A stretch of 64,000 nucleotides of DNA from Pseudoclavibacter helvolus (GCF_014191305.1 NZ_JACHWJ010000001.1:124001-188000), one strand, 5' to 3'; shown: positions 45,554 through 55,883, counted from the stretch's first letter. Numbers and translations: made by a program. The notes: generated from the letters alone by a model not told the origin.

Positions 45554-46465
45554 GGCCAGCGCAACGCGCTGCCCCTCGACATCGCGAGTCACTTCGAGTC
45601 GGACCAGCGCCTCCTCGAGGGCTCGCCGCGCCGCAGTAGGAGCACCGGCGCGGTCGTGCGCCTCGGCGAGCACGAAGCCGACGCGACCTGCAGCACGCAG
45701 GTCGCGTTCTGCTTCGAGCGCAGAGATGGCGGCCATAGCCAGCGCCGCCGCGGCTGTGGGGTGGCCGTCCCTGAGCGCGGCGCGGGCCCGACGAACGCCG
45801 ACAATCGCGGCCTCCTGCTCACGCTCAGCAACGGGAGCCAGATGCAGGGCCGCAATCTGCAGATTCGCGTCGAAGCCGGCGAACAGCGCGGCACCCGATG
45901 GGAATGCGCTCGACGCGAGCGTAAGCAGCGACTCGGACCGGCCTGCGAACGGAACGGCGACCACGGCCTGACCGCTTGCAGCGGATGTCGGGGCCACCAC
46001 TTCCTCGACCCACCGATCCCACGCGAAGTCGCTCTGCCGGTACTGGTCACGCAAGCCAGCGTCGCAGACGATCAGCACCCCGTGGCGCGGTTCCACGACC
46101 GGTACTTCGCCCTGAAGCTCGCTGGGCAGCGAATGCCAGTACGACTCGTCCCTTGGCGCATCGCGCCACCGCTCCGGCTCGTCGTTCGTGGAGATCGTCA
46201 GAGCCTCGAGTCGGGACGCGCCAGAGTCATCCGAGACCAACGTCGTCGTCGCAGCCAACAGGCCGCCGCCGACCCTCAACACGAGGCCGTCTACGCCGTT
46301 CTCGCCACCGGCCGGGCCCACATAGAGTGCGCCGCTCGGCGCGGAGATCGACGCCACGCGTGCCCCGTGCGCCTCGACGCGGCCGCCATCGGTCTGCAGC
46401 AGACCTCGCTGAAGAGCAAGAGAAGTCGCCGGCGTGACGCCGTCATCAGTGGTCATGGCTCGCAT
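45515..46465 (-). CDS. Hypothetical protein with TPR-like helical C-terminus
   Basis: The protein has 316 residues from ATG 46465; ATG 46456 is also possible, and the longer frame reading to 46546 would overlap miaB. The N-terminal two thirds look like mixed beta structure (VASISAPSGALYVGPAGGEN, GRSESLLTLASSAFPSGAAL). From about 225 the sequence becomes Ala/Arg/Leu-rich helices resembling tetratricopeptide-type repeats. No family is recognised. It is divergent from miaB (58-bp gap) and convergent with recX (39-bp overlap). There is no signal peptide or membrane helix. Confidence 0.65.
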   Translation of the reverse strand: MRAMTTDDGVTPATSLALQRGLLQTDGGRVEAHGARVASISAPSGALYVGPAGGENGVDGLVLRVGGGLLAATTTLVSDDSGASRLEALTISTNDEPERWRDAPRDESYWHSLPSELQGEVPVVEPRHGVLIVCDAGLRDQYRQSDFAWDRWVEEVVAPTSAASGQAVVAVPFAGRSESLLTLASSAFPSGAALFAGFDANLQIAALHLAPVAEREQEAAIVGVRRARAALRDGHPTAAAALAMAAISALEAERDLRAAGRVGFVLAEAHDRAGAPTAARRALEEALVRLEVTRDVEGQRVALALLDGSGAEKHAG

Positions 46466-46523
46466 CCCGCCAGCGTAGCGGTGGGAGTGCCCCCTCGTGA
46501 AGCGAACGTAGAATTGGCGGATC

Positions 46524-48047
46524 ATGAGCGAGACAGCCACACCCATCGCGTCCTCTCCAGCGGCACTGAAGCCAGACGGGTCACCACGAACCTACGAGGT
46601 GCGCACACTCGGCTGTCAGATGAACGTCCATGACTCCGAGCGCATGTCAGGCTCGCTCCGCGCCGCCGGCTACGTCGCGGCAGACGGCGGTGAACCCGAC
46701 ATCGTTGTCATCAACACCTGCGCCGTGCGCGAGAACGCCGACAACCGGCTGTACGGCAATCTGGGTCAGCTCGCCGCGATCAAGCGCGAGCACGAAGGCA
46801 TGCAGATCGCTGTCGGAGGGTGCCTCGCCCAGAAGGACCGGGGCACCATCCTGGAGAAGGCACCCTGGGTTGACGTGGTCTTCGGCACCCACAACATGGG
46901 AGCCCTCCCCAGCCTGCTCGAACGCGCGCGCCACAACGACGAAGCACAGCTCGAGATTCTGGAATCACTCGACGTCTTCCCCTCGACGCTGCCGACGAAG
47001 CGAGACTCGACCTATTCCGGGTGGGTGTCGATCTCGGTGGGGTGCAACAACACCTGCACGTTCTGCATCGTGCCGTCACTCCGAGGCAAGGAGAAGGACC
47101 GCAGGCCAGGAGACGTGCTCGGTGAGATCCGTGCGCTCGTCGACGACGGAGCCATCGAGGTCACGCTTCTCGGGCAGAACGTCAACTCCTACGGCGTCGA
47201 GTTCGGAGACCGGCAGGCGTTCAGCAAGCTGCTGCGCGCGGCCGGTGCCATAGAGGGCCTCGAACGCGTGCGCTTCACGAGCCCGCACCCGGCCGCCTTC
47301 ACGCAAGACGTCATCGACGCCATGGCAGAGACGCCCAACGTCATGCCGCAGCTGCACATGCCCCTGCAGTCGGGCTCAGACCGCATCCTCAAAGCCATGA
47401 GGCGCTCCTACCGCAGCACGAAGTTCCTCGGCATCCTCGACAGCGTCAGGGAGCAGATGCCGCAGGCGGCCATCACGACGGACATCATCGTCGGCTTCCC
47501 GGGGGAGACAGAAGAGGACTTCGCGGAGACCATGCGCGTTGTCGAGGCCTCCCGGTTCGCGAGCGCGTTCACGTTCCAATACTCGATTCGGCCGGGGACG
47601 CCTGCCGCGACGATGCCGGACCAGGTGCCGAAGGCCGTTGTTCAGGAGCGCTACGAACGGCTCATGAAGCTGCAGGACCGGATCAGCCGCGAAGAGAACG
47701 AGAAGCTTGTCGGCTCGGTACAGCGAATTCTGGTGAGCGCAGCTGAAGGCAAGAAGGACGACGCGACGCACCGGATGTCGGGACGATCCGAGGACAACAG
47801 GCTCGTGCACTTCTCGGTGCCAGACGGGGCAGATCGTCCGCGCCCCGGCGACGTGGTCACCGCGGCGATCACTGCAGCGGCCTCGTTCCATCTCGTGGCC
47901 GACGCCCAGTCGCCGCACCTCGATATCCGTCGGACTCGGGCAGGGGATGCCTGGGACCGCTCCCTCGCGGAGAGTTGCGCGGTGCCAGCACCAGGGGGCG
48001 CCCCTGCTCGCGTATCCCTTGGCCTCCCGACGCTCCGGCGGGGCTGA
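46524..48047 (+). CDS. miaB: tRNA-2-methylthio-N6-dimethylallyladenosine synthase
   Basis: This 507-residue radical-SAM methylthiotransferase acts on A37 of tRNAs. The auxiliary cluster cysteines are in TLGCQMN, NTCAVRE and GGCLAQK. The radical SAM cluster is [16 protein letters not shown] (CxxxCxxC). A C-terminal TRAM domain follows ([20 protein letters not shown]). It sits 2 bases before miaA, whose product supplies the modified base. Confidence 0.95.
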   Translation: MSETATPIASSPAALKPDGSPRTYEVRTLGCQMNVHDSERMSGSLRAAGYVAADGGEPDIVVINTCAVRENADNRLYGNLGQLAAIKREHEGMQIAVGGCLAQKDRGTILEKAPWVDVVFGTHNMGALPSLLERARHNDEAQLEILESLDVFPSTLPTKRDSTYSGWVSISVGCNNTCTFCIVPSLRGKEKDRRPGDVLGEIRALVDDGAIEVTLLGQNVNSYGVEFGDRQAFSKLLRAAGAIEGLERVRFTSPHPAAFTQDVIDAMAETPNVMPQLHMPLQSGSDRILKAMRRSYRSTKFLGILDSVREQMPQAAITTDIIVGFPGETEEDFAETMRVVEASRFASAFTFQYSIRPGTPAATMPDQVPKAVVQERYERLMKLQDRISREENEKLVGSVQRILVSAAEGKKDDATHRMSGRSEDNRLVHFSVPDGADRPRPGDVVTAAITAAASFHLVADAQSPHLDIRRTRAGDAWDRSLAESCAVPAPGGAPARVSLGLPTLRRG

Positions 48048-48049
48048 GG

Positions 48050-48961
48050 GTGTTCATCGCCATCGGGGGAGCGACGGGAACGGGGAAGTCTCAGCTCTCG
48101 CTTGACGTCGCATCCCGGCTTCGAACATCAGGGCGTGGGGCGCAGATCATCAATGCTGACGCCATGCAGCTGTACAGGGGGATGGACGTCGGCACGGCGA
48201 AACTCGCTGAGGACGAACGCGAGGAAGTGCCGCACCACCTCCTCGATGTCCTCGATGTCGACGAGGATGCGAGTGTCGCCTGGTACCAGGATCAGGCGAG
48301 GGGTCTCATCGAGACGATCGAGGCCGAAGGTGATATCCCCATCCTCGTGGGAGGCTCCGGCCTCTACATCGCGGCCGTCTGCTTCGACCTGAGGTTTCCT
48401 GGCACCGACCCGGCCGTGCGCGCGCGGCTCGAGGCCGAGCTTGAGGGGGACGGCCCTGGTCAGCTCTTCGCTCGGCTACGCGAACTCGATCCGACCGCGG
48501 CCGCCACTATCGACCCGCGCAACGGCCGGCGACTGGTCCGTGCGCTCGAGGTCATCGAAGTCACGGGGGAGCCGTTCAGCGCCCAGCTCCCCGACCAGGA
48601 GGCGACCTGGCGAGACGTGACGTTTGCGGTCGTTGAAGAGCATCGTGAGGTGCTCACGCCTCGACTCGACGCCAGAGTTGAGCGGATGTGGGAGGCGGGT
48701 CTCCTCGAGGAGACCGAAGCGCTGGCCGAGATCGGGCTGGAACGTGGGACCACGGCCAAGCGCGCCATCGGCTACCAGCAGGCGCTCGCCGAGCTCCGGG
48801 GAGAGTTGAGCCGTGCCGAGGCGATTGCGGAGGCGCAGCTCCTGACGCGGAAGTACGCGAGGCGCCAGGTTTCCTGGTTCCGCCGCTACGAGCGCGCGGT
48901 TCGCGCCCACAGTGGCGAGGGGTTCGCGGCCCAGCGAATCCTCCAAGCGGCCGGACTCTGA
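48050..48961 (+). CDS. miaA: tRNA dimethylallyltransferase
   Basis: This 303-residue protein transfers a dimethylallyl group from DMAPP to A37 of tRNAs, so it also draws on the mevalonate operon product. Walker A is FIAIGGATGTGKSQLSLDVA, followed by INADAMQLYRGMDVGTAKL (substrate-binding) and HHLLDVLDVDEDASVAWYQD. Later come LVGGSGLY and RGTTAKRAIGYQQ. The start is GTG 48050, 2 bases after miaB; upstream in-frame sequence to 47975 lies in miaB. Confidence 0.94.
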   Translation: MFIAIGGATGTGKSQLSLDVASRLRTSGRGAQIINADAMQLYRGMDVGTAKLAEDEREEVPHHLLDVLDVDEDASVAWYQDQARGLIETIEAEGDIPILVGGSGLYIAAVCFDLRFPGTDPAVRARLEAELEGDGPGQLFARLRELDPTAAATIDPRNGRRLVRALEVIEVTGEPFSAQLPDQEATWRDVTFAVVEEHREVLTPRLDARVERMWEAGLLEETEALAEIGLERGTTAKRAIGYQQALAELRGELSRAEAIAEAQLLTRKYARRQVSWFRRYERAVRAHSGEGFAAQRILQAAGL

Positions 48962-49012
48962 TCTGCCATCGCCTGCGTACGGACGCATCGAGAGTTCCGT
49001 AGCATTGACCCC

Positions 49013-49924
49013 ATGACACAACTCGCGTTCACCAAGGCGCAGGCCACAGGCAACGACTTCGTGCTCGTCTCCGACCCGGACGGCAAGCTCGAGCTCGGGC
49101 CGCAGCGCGTCGCGCGTTTGTGTGATCGCAACTTCGGTGTCGGCGGCGACGGGCTCATCCGCGCCGTCCGCTCTGCGCACCTTGCAGAAGGCCGCGAGCT
49201 GCAGGCAGCGCACCCCAAGGCGGAGTGGTTCATGGACTACCGCAACGGCGACGGTTCGATCGCCGAGATGTGCGGCAACGGCGTTCGCGCCTTCGCGCGC
49301 TTCCTGACGGAGACCGGACTCGCAACCCTTGCAGAGGGCGAGCGCCTCGAAGTCGGAACGCGTGCCGGGCTTCGAGTCGTTGAGCGGGATGGCACCGGGT
49401 TCCGAGTGGATATGGGCCCATGGCACCTCGAGGGTGGCGAGCCACTTGTCACGGTCCCGCACATCGGCGTCTCGCGGCCTGGCCTCGGCATCGATGTCGG
49501 CAACCCCCACGTCGTCGTCGCGCTCTCGAGTGAAGAGGAACTCGATCGCCTGGAGCTCTTCCACGCACCGCTCATCGAGCCGGCTCCCGAACTCGGCGCG
49601 AACGTCGAGTTCGTGGTCCCACACGACCAGCTTGTCCAGGACGGCGTCGGTCACATCCGGATGCGCGTGCATGAGCGAGGTGTCGGAGAGACGCTCTCCT
49701 GCGGCACGGGCGCCGTCGCGTCAGCTCTTGCCGTCCGCTACTGGGCAGGTGCGGGCGCACCCGACGCATGGTCGGTGAGGGTGCCGGGTGGCCTCCTCGA
49801 GGTCACCGTCGCTCCAGTAGATGGCGTCGAGCACGTCTTCTTGGCTGGGCCCGCCGAGATCGCCTTCACTGGTGTGATCGAGGACGAGCTCGTTACTGAA
49901 CTCGACGCACCCTCAGCACTCTGA
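49013..49924 (+). CDS. dapF: Diaminopimelate epimerase
   Basis: This 303-residue PLP-independent racemase converts LL- to meso-diaminopimelate for peptidoglycan and lysine. The two catalytic cysteines are in [13 protein letters not shown] and [14 protein letters not shown]. The start ([20 protein letters not shown]) is typical. miaB-miaA-dapF is the usual actinobacterial order. The 3' end overlaps the opposite-strand methyltransferase gene by 32 bases. Confidence 0.95.
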   Translation: MTQLAFTKAQATGNDFVLVSDPDGKLELGPQRVARLCDRNFGVGGDGLIRAVRSAHLAEGRELQAAHPKAEWFMDYRNGDGSIAEMCGNGVRAFARFLTETGLATLAEGERLEVGTRAGLRVVERDGTGFRVDMGPWHLEGGEPLVTVPHIGVSRPGLGIDVGNPHVVVALSSEEELDRLELFHAPLIEPAPELGANVEFVVPHDQLVQDGVGHIRMRVHERGVGETLSCGTGAVASALAVRYWAGAGAPDAWSVRVPGGLLEVTVAPVDGVEHVFLAGPAEIAFTGVIEDELVTELDAPSAL

Positions 49925-50504
49925 AGCCGGCGTCCGTCGAGTGGCGCTCGATGGAGAGTCCTGGGCCAAACTGTGCCGCGATCCACGCCTGAAGCGAGTC
50001 GCCGCCGAGCTTCTTGGCGACGACGAGCCAGGCCTCGCCTCCTGGGTTGAGGCGGGGCAGCCAATCAGTGAGCAGCTGGTGCAGGGCGTCCTTGCCGATC
50101 CTGATGGGTGGGTTGGACCAGATGACGTCGAAGGTGGCGCCCTCCGGCACGTCGGCGGGCAGGGCCGGTCGGATGCGATCGAGCCCGAGGCTCTTCGCGT
50201 TCTCGCCCGTGAGGAGCAGCGCCCGTTCGTTGACGTCAACGGCCCACACGTCGAGTTCCGGGGATTCGAAGGCCAGGGCCAGCGAGATGGCACCCCAGCC
50301 GCAACCGAGGTCGAGCGCGGTTCCGATTTCCGGTGGCTTCGGGGCCGCGTTGAGCAGCGCCTGGGTTCCGCGGTCGAGGTGCTCAGGGCTGAAGGTGCCG
50401 CCAGCCGTCACTACAGCCGCCGCACGGCCGCGAAGCTGGATGTGGATGCTTCGCCGCTCAAGCGGGCCGTCGGGGGTTGCTGAGAAGTAATGCTGGGCAG
50501 TCAC
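49893..50504 (-). CDS. Class I SAM-dependent methyltransferase (RsmC/RlmG-like)
   Basis: This 203-residue protein has the SAM-binding block [20 protein letters not shown] (about 63-82), the acidic ribose contact [11 protein letters not shown], and the catalytic NPPIRIGK typical of N2-guanine rRNA methyltransferases (RsmC family). It corresponds to the C-terminal catalytic half of RsmC. The target, probably a guanine in rRNA, is inferred from family. Confidence 0.85.
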   Translation of the reverse strand: MTAQHYFSATPDGPLERRSIHIQLRGRAAAVVTAGGTFSPEHLDRGTQALLNAAPKPPEIGTALDLGCGWGAISLALAFESPELDVWAVDVNERALLLTGENAKSLGLDRIRPALPADVPEGATFDVIWSNPPIRIGKDALHQLLTDWLPRLNPGGEAWLVVAKKLGGDSLQAWIAAQFGPGLSIERHSTDAGFRVLRVRRVQ

Positions 50505-50540
50505 CCCTAGACGCTAGCACCGGCGTAGAATAGTACGAAT

Positions 50541-52064
50541 ATGCGAGATTCTGAGACTCCTCCAGGCGAAAGCAACGACGCGATCGACCGAATCCTCCGA
50601 GCCGCGAAGGAACCGGGCGCCACGATGACCCTGTTCTCGTCCGGTCGCGCGCAGGCGCTGCAGGACGGCGACAGCACAAGCTACGACGGCGAGGCCGACG
50701 GCGACCAGCTCGAGCGCGAGGCGCGGCAGTCGCTGCGTCGCGTCGAGAGCCTGCGCACGGAGCTCGAGGACGTCACCGAGGTCGAGTACCGGAAGGTGCG
50801 CCTCGAGCGTGTTGTGCTCGTGGGCGTCTACCGCAGGAACTCCCTCGAGGAGGCGGAGAACTCCATGCAGGAGCTCGCGGCCCTCGCCGAGACGGCGGGC
50901 GCGGTTGTGCTCGATGGTGTGCTTCAGCGGCGGCCGAACCCAGACCCGGCCACCTATCTCGGCCGAGGCAAGGTAGCGGAGCTCAAGGAGATCGTCGCGG
51001 CCCTCGGGGCGGACACTGTTGTCGCCGACACTGAGCTCGCGCCGAGCCAGCGCCGCGCGCTTGAGGACGAGGTCAAGGTCAAGGTCATCGACCGCACCGC
51101 CGTGATCCTCGACATCTTCTCCCAGCACGCGAAGAGCCGCGAGGGCAAGGCCCAGGTCGAGCTGGCGCAGATGGAGTACATGCTCCCGCGCCTTCGCGGC
51201 TGGGGTGAGTCGATGTCTCGCCAGGCGGGTGGACAGGTCGGCGGCGGCGCCGGCATGGGTTCGCGAGGCCCCGGTGAGACCAAGATCGAGCTCGACCGCC
51301 GGAGGATCCGCACGAAGATGGCCAAGCTGCGCCACCAGATCGCGGACATGAAAGATGCACGCGACGTCAAGCGCGCGACTCGGGAACGCAACCAGGTTCC
51401 GGCCGTTGCCATCGTCGGGTACACCAACGCAGGCAAGTCGAGCCTCCTCAACCGCATCACCCACGCGGGCGTCCTCGTTGAGAACGTGCTCTTCGCGACG
51501 CTCGACGCGACGGTCCGCAAGGCCTCGACGGAAGACGGACGTCCGTACACGATCGCCGACACTGTCGGCTTCGTGCGCAACTTGCCGCATCAGCTTGTCG
51601 AGGCGTTCCGCTCCACGCTCGAAGAGCTGCAGGCGGCCGACGTCATCGTGCACGCCGTGGACGCTTCGCACCCGGACCCGGCCGCCCAGCTGGCGACAGT
51701 GCGTGACGTCATCGGTGAGGTCGAGGCGCGAGACGTTCCGGAGATCGTGGTCTTTACGAAGGCCGATCTGGTCGACAGCGACCGCCGCCTGGAGTTGCAG
51801 GGCCTCGCCAGCGACGGGCTCTTCGTGTCCGCCCACACCGGCCAGGGCATCGATCTGCTCTTGGCCCGTATCGCCGAGCTGCTTCCGACGCCGGAGGTGA
51901 CGATCGACGTGCTCGTGCCGTTCGAGCGAGGCGACCTCGTGTCCTACCTACATGAGCGCGGCGCGGTGCTCGAGCTCGACCACGAGGAGACCGGCACACG
52001 GCTCAAGGCGCGCGTACACCCCGACCAGCTCGGACTCTTCGAAGCCTTCACCGTCGCGAGCTGA
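50541..52064 (+). CDS. hflX: GTPase HflX
   Basis: This 507-residue ribosome-splitting GTPase is used under heat or antibiotic stress. The N-terminal HflX domain has RRPNPDPATYLGRGKVAELK and TAVILDIFSQHAKSREGKAQ. A glycine-rich GSRGPGETKIELDRRRIR precedes the G domain: G1 VGYTNAGKSSLLN, G3 ADTVGFVRNLPHQLVEAF and G4 FTKADLVD. It is followed by a strong hairpin terminator. Confidence 0.95.
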   Translation: MRDSETPPGESNDAIDRILRAAKEPGATMTLFSSGRAQALQDGDSTSYDGEADGDQLEREARQSLRRVESLRTELEDVTEVEYRKVRLERVVLVGVYRRNSLEEAENSMQELAALAETAGAVVLDGVLQRRPNPDPATYLGRGKVAELKEIVAALGADTVVADTELAPSQRRALEDEVKVKVIDRTAVILDIFSQHAKSREGKAQVELAQMEYMLPRLRGWGESMSRQAGGQVGGGAGMGSRGPGETKIELDRRRIRTKMAKLRHQIADMKDARDVKRATRERNQVPAVAIVGYTNAGKSSLLNRITHAGVLVENVLFATLDATVRKASTEDGRPYTIADTVGFVRNLPHQLVEAFRSTLEELQAADVIVHAVDASHPDPAAQLATVRDVIGEVEARDVPEIVVFTKADLVDSDRRLELQGLASDGLFVSAHTGQGIDLLLARIAELLPTPEVTIDVLVPFERGDLVSYLHERGAVLELDHEETGTRLKARVHPDQLGLFEAFTVAS

Positions 52065-52098
52065 CCAAGCGCGGATCGACTGAACCCGCGACACACAA

Positions 52099-52127
52099 GA
52101 GCGGCGAGCCCGATGGGCTCGCCGCTC
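52099..52127. terminator. Hairpin terminator between hflX and lexA
   Basis: Arms 52099-52111 and 52115-52127 pair over 13 bp around GAT. It lies between convergent hflX and lexA and can serve both. Confidence 0.85.
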
Positions 52128-52161
52128 CTGTGCGTCTGTCGTCTCCGCGCCCGGGAGCGGC

Positions 52162-52815
52162 TCAGATCGAACGAAGCACTGCGACGACCTTGCCGAGGAT
52201 CTCGGCCTCGTCGCCGAGGATCGGCTCGAAGTCGCTGTTGCGGGGGAGCAGCCAGATGTGGCCGTCACGCTTCCGGAACGTCTTTACCGTCGCCTCGCCG
52301 TCGAGCATGGCGGCCACGATGTCGCCGTTCTCCGCGTTGCGCTGCGAACGCACGACAACCCAGTCGCCGTCACAGATGGCCGCGTCGATCATCGATTCGC
52401 CGACAACACGAAGCAGGAAGAGCTCGCCCTTACCGACGATCTGACGGGGGAGCGCGAAGACGTCTTCGACCTGCTGCTCGGCAGTGATCGGTATGCCGGC
52501 TGCGATCCGTCCGACAACCGGCACGAAGGCCGCTTCCGCAGTCTCGTTCGTGTCACCGTCATCGGTGTGGTCGAAGTGCACGAGCACCTCGAGCGCACGG
52601 GGCATGCCTGGGTTTCGCTTGATGTAGCCGAACTTCTCGAGCTGCCCGAGCTGGTGGGTGACGCTCGAGAGCGAGACGAGGCCGACCGCGTCGCCGATCT
52701 CACGCATGCTCGGCGGGTAGCCGCGGGTGCGCACCGACTCCATGATGCAGGTCAGGATGCGCTCCTGCTTCTCCGTCAGTTTTCTGTAGATGTCACTCGC
52801 TGGCTTCTTGGCCAT
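52162..52815 (-). CDS. lexA: SOS repressor LexA
   Basis: This 217-residue protein starts at ATG 52815 ([20 protein letters not shown]); an in-frame extension to 52881 lacks conservation. The winged helix is [20 protein letters not shown] (about 35-54). The self-cleavage bond is Ala106-Gly107 in [10 protein letters not shown]. The protease pair is Ser141 in [11 protein letters not shown] and Lys178 in EATVKTF. RecA filaments trigger its cleavage and so switch on repair genes. It is divergent from a LysM-domain gene, as in mycobacteria and Bacillus. Confidence 0.96.
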   Translation of the reverse strand: MAKKPASDIYRKLTEKQERILTCIMESVRTRGYPPSMREIGDAVGLVSLSSVTHQLGQLEKFGYIKRNPGMPRALEVLVHFDHTDDGDTNETAEAAFVPVVGRIAAGIPITAEQQVEDVFALPRQIVGKGELFLLRVVGESMIDAAICDGDWVVVRSQRNAENGDIVAAMLDGEATVKTFRKRDGHIWLLPRNSDFEPILGDEAEILGKVVAVLRSI

Positions 52816-52961
52816 GTCGTCTCCGTCCGCTCTCCGACACGGAATGTCGGTGGCAGGTGATGCACTGCCTGATAGCGCCAACCCTACCGAGGGTGCACGC
52901 AGCTACGAAACATTTCTTCGAGTGTTGTTGATGAAAGTTCGGCAGATTCGAACAGGAACCC

Positions 52962-53016
52962 TTGACTTGACACTTTGTTCGTAGCTATATTCAGTACATA
53001 CATTCGACCACTCGAA
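52962..53016 (+). promoter_or_regulatory. Promoter and palindrome upstream of the LysM gene
   Basis: TTGACT (52962-52967), 18 bases, TATATT (52986-52991) form a good sigma-70-type promoter; a second TTGACA overlaps at 52967-52972. A palindrome TTCGA-CCAC-TCGAA lies at 53003-53016 just after the expected start site. It resembles but does not equal the LexA box. The region also serves the divergent lexA gene. Confidence 0.55.
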
Positions 53017-53040
53017 GATGTGGACGAATCAGGAGGAATC

Positions 53041-53358
53041 ATGAACAACACTGCTGCTGCACCGCTTCGCCTCACCATCCGAGGCCGCCGCGTCCTGCTC
53101 GCCGTCGCCGCGCTTCCCGTAGCTGCCGCGATTGCGCTCGGCGCTACGCACATGACTTCCGCCGCTGCCTCGAGCGAGTCGGCTGACGTCGAGTTCGAGT
53201 ACGTCACCGTCGGTGCTGGCGACACCCTGTGGGGCATCGCCGAAGAGGTAGCCGGCGATGCTGATGTCCGAGATGTCATTGTTGAGATCTCTCAGCTCAA
53301 CGCTCTCGAGAACGGTACGGTCCAGGCCGGCCAGCGTCTCGCGCTTCCGCTCGACTGA
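53041..53358 (+). CDS. Small LysM-domain protein, probable SOS-linked division or wall factor
   Basis: This 105-residue protein has an N-terminal membrane or signal helix (RRVLLAVAALPVAAAIALGA, about 16-35) and one LysM domain (YVTVGAGDTLWGIAEEVAGD, about 54-73, ending AGQRLALPL). AGGAGG lies 4 bases before the ATG. It is divergent from lexA. Small LysM proteins in this spot include YneA of Bacillus (blocks division during SOS) and ChiZ/Rv2719c of mycobacteria. By position and architecture this is a likely counterpart, but no activity is proven. Confidence 0.8.
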   Translation: MNNTAAAPLRLTIRGRRVLLAVAALPVAAAIALGATHMTSAAASSESADVEFEYVTVGAGDTLWGIAEEVAGDADVRDVIVEISQLNALENGTVQAGQRLALPLD

Positions 53359-53405
53359 TGTCGCGAGGCCGAGTCGGGGGCCGCGCCGCGTCGTAGGCTT
53401 GCGGG

Positions 53406-54494
53406 GTGACCTCGTTCGAAGACCTGCCAATCCGCGACGATCTGCGCGGACTCACCCCGTACGGAGCTCCTCAGCAGCCCGTTCGCGTTGCCATCAACGT
53501 CAACGAGAACCCGCACCACGTTCCCGAGGTCGTCGCGAGACGCATCATCGAGGCCATCGCGCGAGAACTGCCAGGGCTCAATCGGTACCCGGACCGCGAG
53601 TTCACGGCACTCCGTGAGCAGTTGAGCATCTACCTGGGTCATGGCATCTCGCCGGATCAGGTGTGGGCGGCCAATGGCTCGAACGAGATCATGCAGCAGT
53701 TGCTGCAGGTCTTCGGCGGCCCAGGAAGAAGCGTGCTCAGCTTCACGCCGAGCTACTCCATGTATCCGTTGCTCACGCGAGGTGTCGGCTCGACCTGGGT
53801 GCCGGTCCCGCGCGCGCACGACTTCACGCTCACCGACGAGCTTGTCACCGAGGCGATCCATCGCGAGCGGCCAGACGTCACCATCATCTGTAGCCCCAAC
53901 AACCCGACCGGAACCGCGACAGACTTGAGCGTCATCGCCGCCGCCTACGACGCGACGGACGGCATCCTCATCGTCGACGAGGCGTACGCCGAGTTCCTGC
54001 CCGATGGCGAAGAGACCGCGCTTTCGCTGCTGCCCGGCCGCGAGCGGCTTGTCGTGTCGCGGACCATGAGCAAGGCCTTCGCGTTCGCCGGAGCCCGCGT
54101 CGGTTACTTCGCGGCCGACGCCGCGGTCGTCGATGCGGTTCGCCTCGTTCGACTCCCGTACCACCTCTCCGCGATCACGCAGGCCGCGGCAACAGCCGCC
54201 CTCGAGTGTGCCGAGATCATGCTCGAGCAGGTGGACGCGATCCGCGAGCAGCGTGATCGCCTCCTCACCGAGCTCCCACCGCTCGGCTACACGCCGTGGG
54301 AGTCCGGAGCGAACTTCGTTCTGTTCGGCGGGGTGGCCGATCCCGGTCGCACGTTCACTGAGCTCCTCGAGCGGGACATCCTGGTCCGTGACGTCGGCAT
54401 CCCGAACACGCTCCGCGTGACGGCAGGAACTCGCGCCGAGACGACGGCGTTCCTGGCCGCTCTCGCCGAAATTACGAATGCAGGAAAGGCCTAG
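53406..54494 (+). CDS. hisC: Histidinol-phosphate aminotransferase
   Basis: This 362-residue class I/II PLP aminotransferase opens with LTPYGAPQQPVRVAINVNEN. SPNNPTGTATDLS and the PLP-lysine segment SRTMSKAFAFAGARVGYFAA are intact, and RVTAGTRAETTAFLAAL lies near the end. It converts imidazole acetol phosphate to histidinol phosphate. GTG start. It heads a hisC-hisB-hisH-hisA run. Confidence 0.94.
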   Translation: MTSFEDLPIRDDLRGLTPYGAPQQPVRVAINVNENPHHVPEVVARRIIEAIARELPGLNRYPDREFTALREQLSIYLGHGISPDQVWAANGSNEIMQQLLQVFGGPGRSVLSFTPSYSMYPLLTRGVGSTWVPVPRAHDFTLTDELVTEAIHRERPDVTIICSPNNPTGTATDLSVIAAAYDATDGILIVDEAYAEFLPDGEETALSLLPGRERLVVSRTMSKAFAFAGARVGYFAADAAVVDAVRLVRLPYHLSAITQAAATAALECAEIMLEQVDAIREQRDRLLTELPPLGYTPWESGANFVLFGGVADPGRTFTELLERDILVRDVGIPNTLRVTAGTRAETTAFLAALAEITNAGKA

Positions 54495-54503
54495 GCTGGA
54501 GCG

Positions 54504-55112
54504 ATGACCACGACGCCACGCACTGCGACCGTCTCGCGAGCAACCAGCGAGTCCTCGATCGAGCTCAGCCTGGACCTGGACGGCACGGGAATCGCTGACA
54601 TCCAGACGTCCGTGCCGTTCTACGACCACATGCTGACCGCGTTCGCGAAGCACTCGCTCACGGACCTCACCGTCCGCGCCACGGGCGACACGGAGATCGA
54701 CGTGCACCACACGGTCGAGGACACGGCGATCGTGCTCGGCCAGGCGATCCGCCAGGCCCTCGGCGACAAGTCGGGTATCGCCAGGTACGGAGACGCCCGG
54801 GTGCCGCTTGACGAGTCGCTGGCGGAAGCGGTCGTCGACATCTCCGGTCGCCCGTTCCTTGTGCACACGGGGGAGCCTGAGGCCTTCGTTTACCACCTCA
54901 TCGGGGGCCACTTCACGGGTGCTATGGTCCGGCACGTGTTCGAGGCCATTACCTTCCATGCCGGTCTGACCGTGCACGTGGAGGTCATCCGCGGCCGCGA
55001 CCCCCACCACATCGCGGAGGCGGAGTTCAAGGCGTTCGCGCGAGCCTTCCGCGCCGCGAAGCGTCGCGACCCGGAGGTCGTCGGCATTCCCTCGACGAAG
55101 GGTGCGCTGTGA
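54504..55112 (+). CDS. hisB: Imidazoleglycerol-phosphate dehydratase
   Basis: This 202-residue monofunctional Mn-dependent dehydratase has [40 protein letters not shown], and [20 protein letters not shown] with the metal-binding His clusters. There is no phosphatase domain. It is 9 bases after hisC and overlaps hisH by 4. Confidence 0.95.
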   Translation: MTTTPRTATVSRATSESSIELSLDLDGTGIADIQTSVPFYDHMLTAFAKHSLTDLTVRATGDTEIDVHHTVEDTAIVLGQAIRQALGDKSGIARYGDARVPLDESLAEAVVDISGRPFLVHTGEPEAFVYHLIGGHFTGAMVRHVFEAITFHAGLTVHVEVIRGRDPHHIAEAEFKAFARAFRAAKRRDPEVVGIPSTKGAL

Positions 55113-55762
55113 CCGGGATCGCTCGCCCGCGCGTTGTCGTCGCCGACTACGGCTCGGGGAACGTGCACTCGGCGGTCAAGGCGCTCGAGGCGGCCGGTGC
55201 CGATGTTGAGCTCACCGCTGACCGCGCCGCTGCCTACGAGGCCGACGGCTATGTCGTGCCCGGCGTCGGCAGCTTCGCGCACGTCATGGAGTCCATCAAC
55301 CGCCAACGCATCGGTGAGATCGTCGGCCGGCGCTTGGCCGGCGGGCGGCCGGTGCTGGGCATCTGCGTCGGCATGCAGATCTTCTTCGACGGTGGCATCG
55401 AGGGCGGAGAACGAGCCGAGGGCCTCGGCGAATGGCCGGGAGAGGTGACAGAGCTCCGCGCCGACGTGCTTCCGCACATGGGCTGGAATCTTGTCGATCC
55501 GCCCGCCGATTCGAGGCTGTTCGCGGGCATCGCCGACGAGCGCTTCTACTTCGTGCACTCGTACGCCGCGCACGAGCTGCCGCTCGAACCGCACCCGAAG
55601 GCCCGACCAGTGCTGGTCACCCACGCCGAGCACGGCGAACGCTTCATCGCAGCCGTCGAGAATGGACCGCTGTCTGCGACGCAGTTCCACCCCGAGAAGT
55701 CCGGCGAGGCTGGCGTTCGCCTGCTCCGGAACTGGATCGAGACGCTGCCGATGCGGGTCTAG
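55109..55762 (+). CDS. hisH: Imidazole glycerol phosphate synthase, glutamine amidotransferase subunit
   Basis: This 217-residue class I glutaminase supplies ammonia to HisF. The triad is Cys in [14 protein letters not shown] and His/Glu in [13 protein letters not shown]. HisF is not encoded in the window. GTG start overlaps the hisB stop. Confidence 0.94.
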   Translation: MTGIARPRVVVADYGSGNVHSAVKALEAAGADVELTADRAAAYEADGYVVPGVGSFAHVMESINRQRIGEIVGRRLAGGRPVLGICVGMQIFFDGGIEGGERAEGLGEWPGEVTELRADVLPHMGWNLVDPPADSRLFAGIADERFYFVHSYAAHELPLEPHPKARPVLVTHAEHGERFIAAVENGPLSATQFHPEKSGEAGVRLLRNWIETLPMRV

Positions 55763-55883
55763 CTCGACCGCTTCGGCGTGCGGTGTGACCGCCTGCCGAT
55801 ACGCTATTGCCCGGACTGCCAGGGCATCCCCTTCCGGCGTCGACGCCCAGGCGCCTCAGAACGAGAACAAGGAACCAACGCTC

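Noticed and set aside
52888-52905. CGAAACATTTCTTCG as LexA box near the lexA gene
   Set aside because: The arms are spaced by an odd number of bases and the fit to the consensus is poor.
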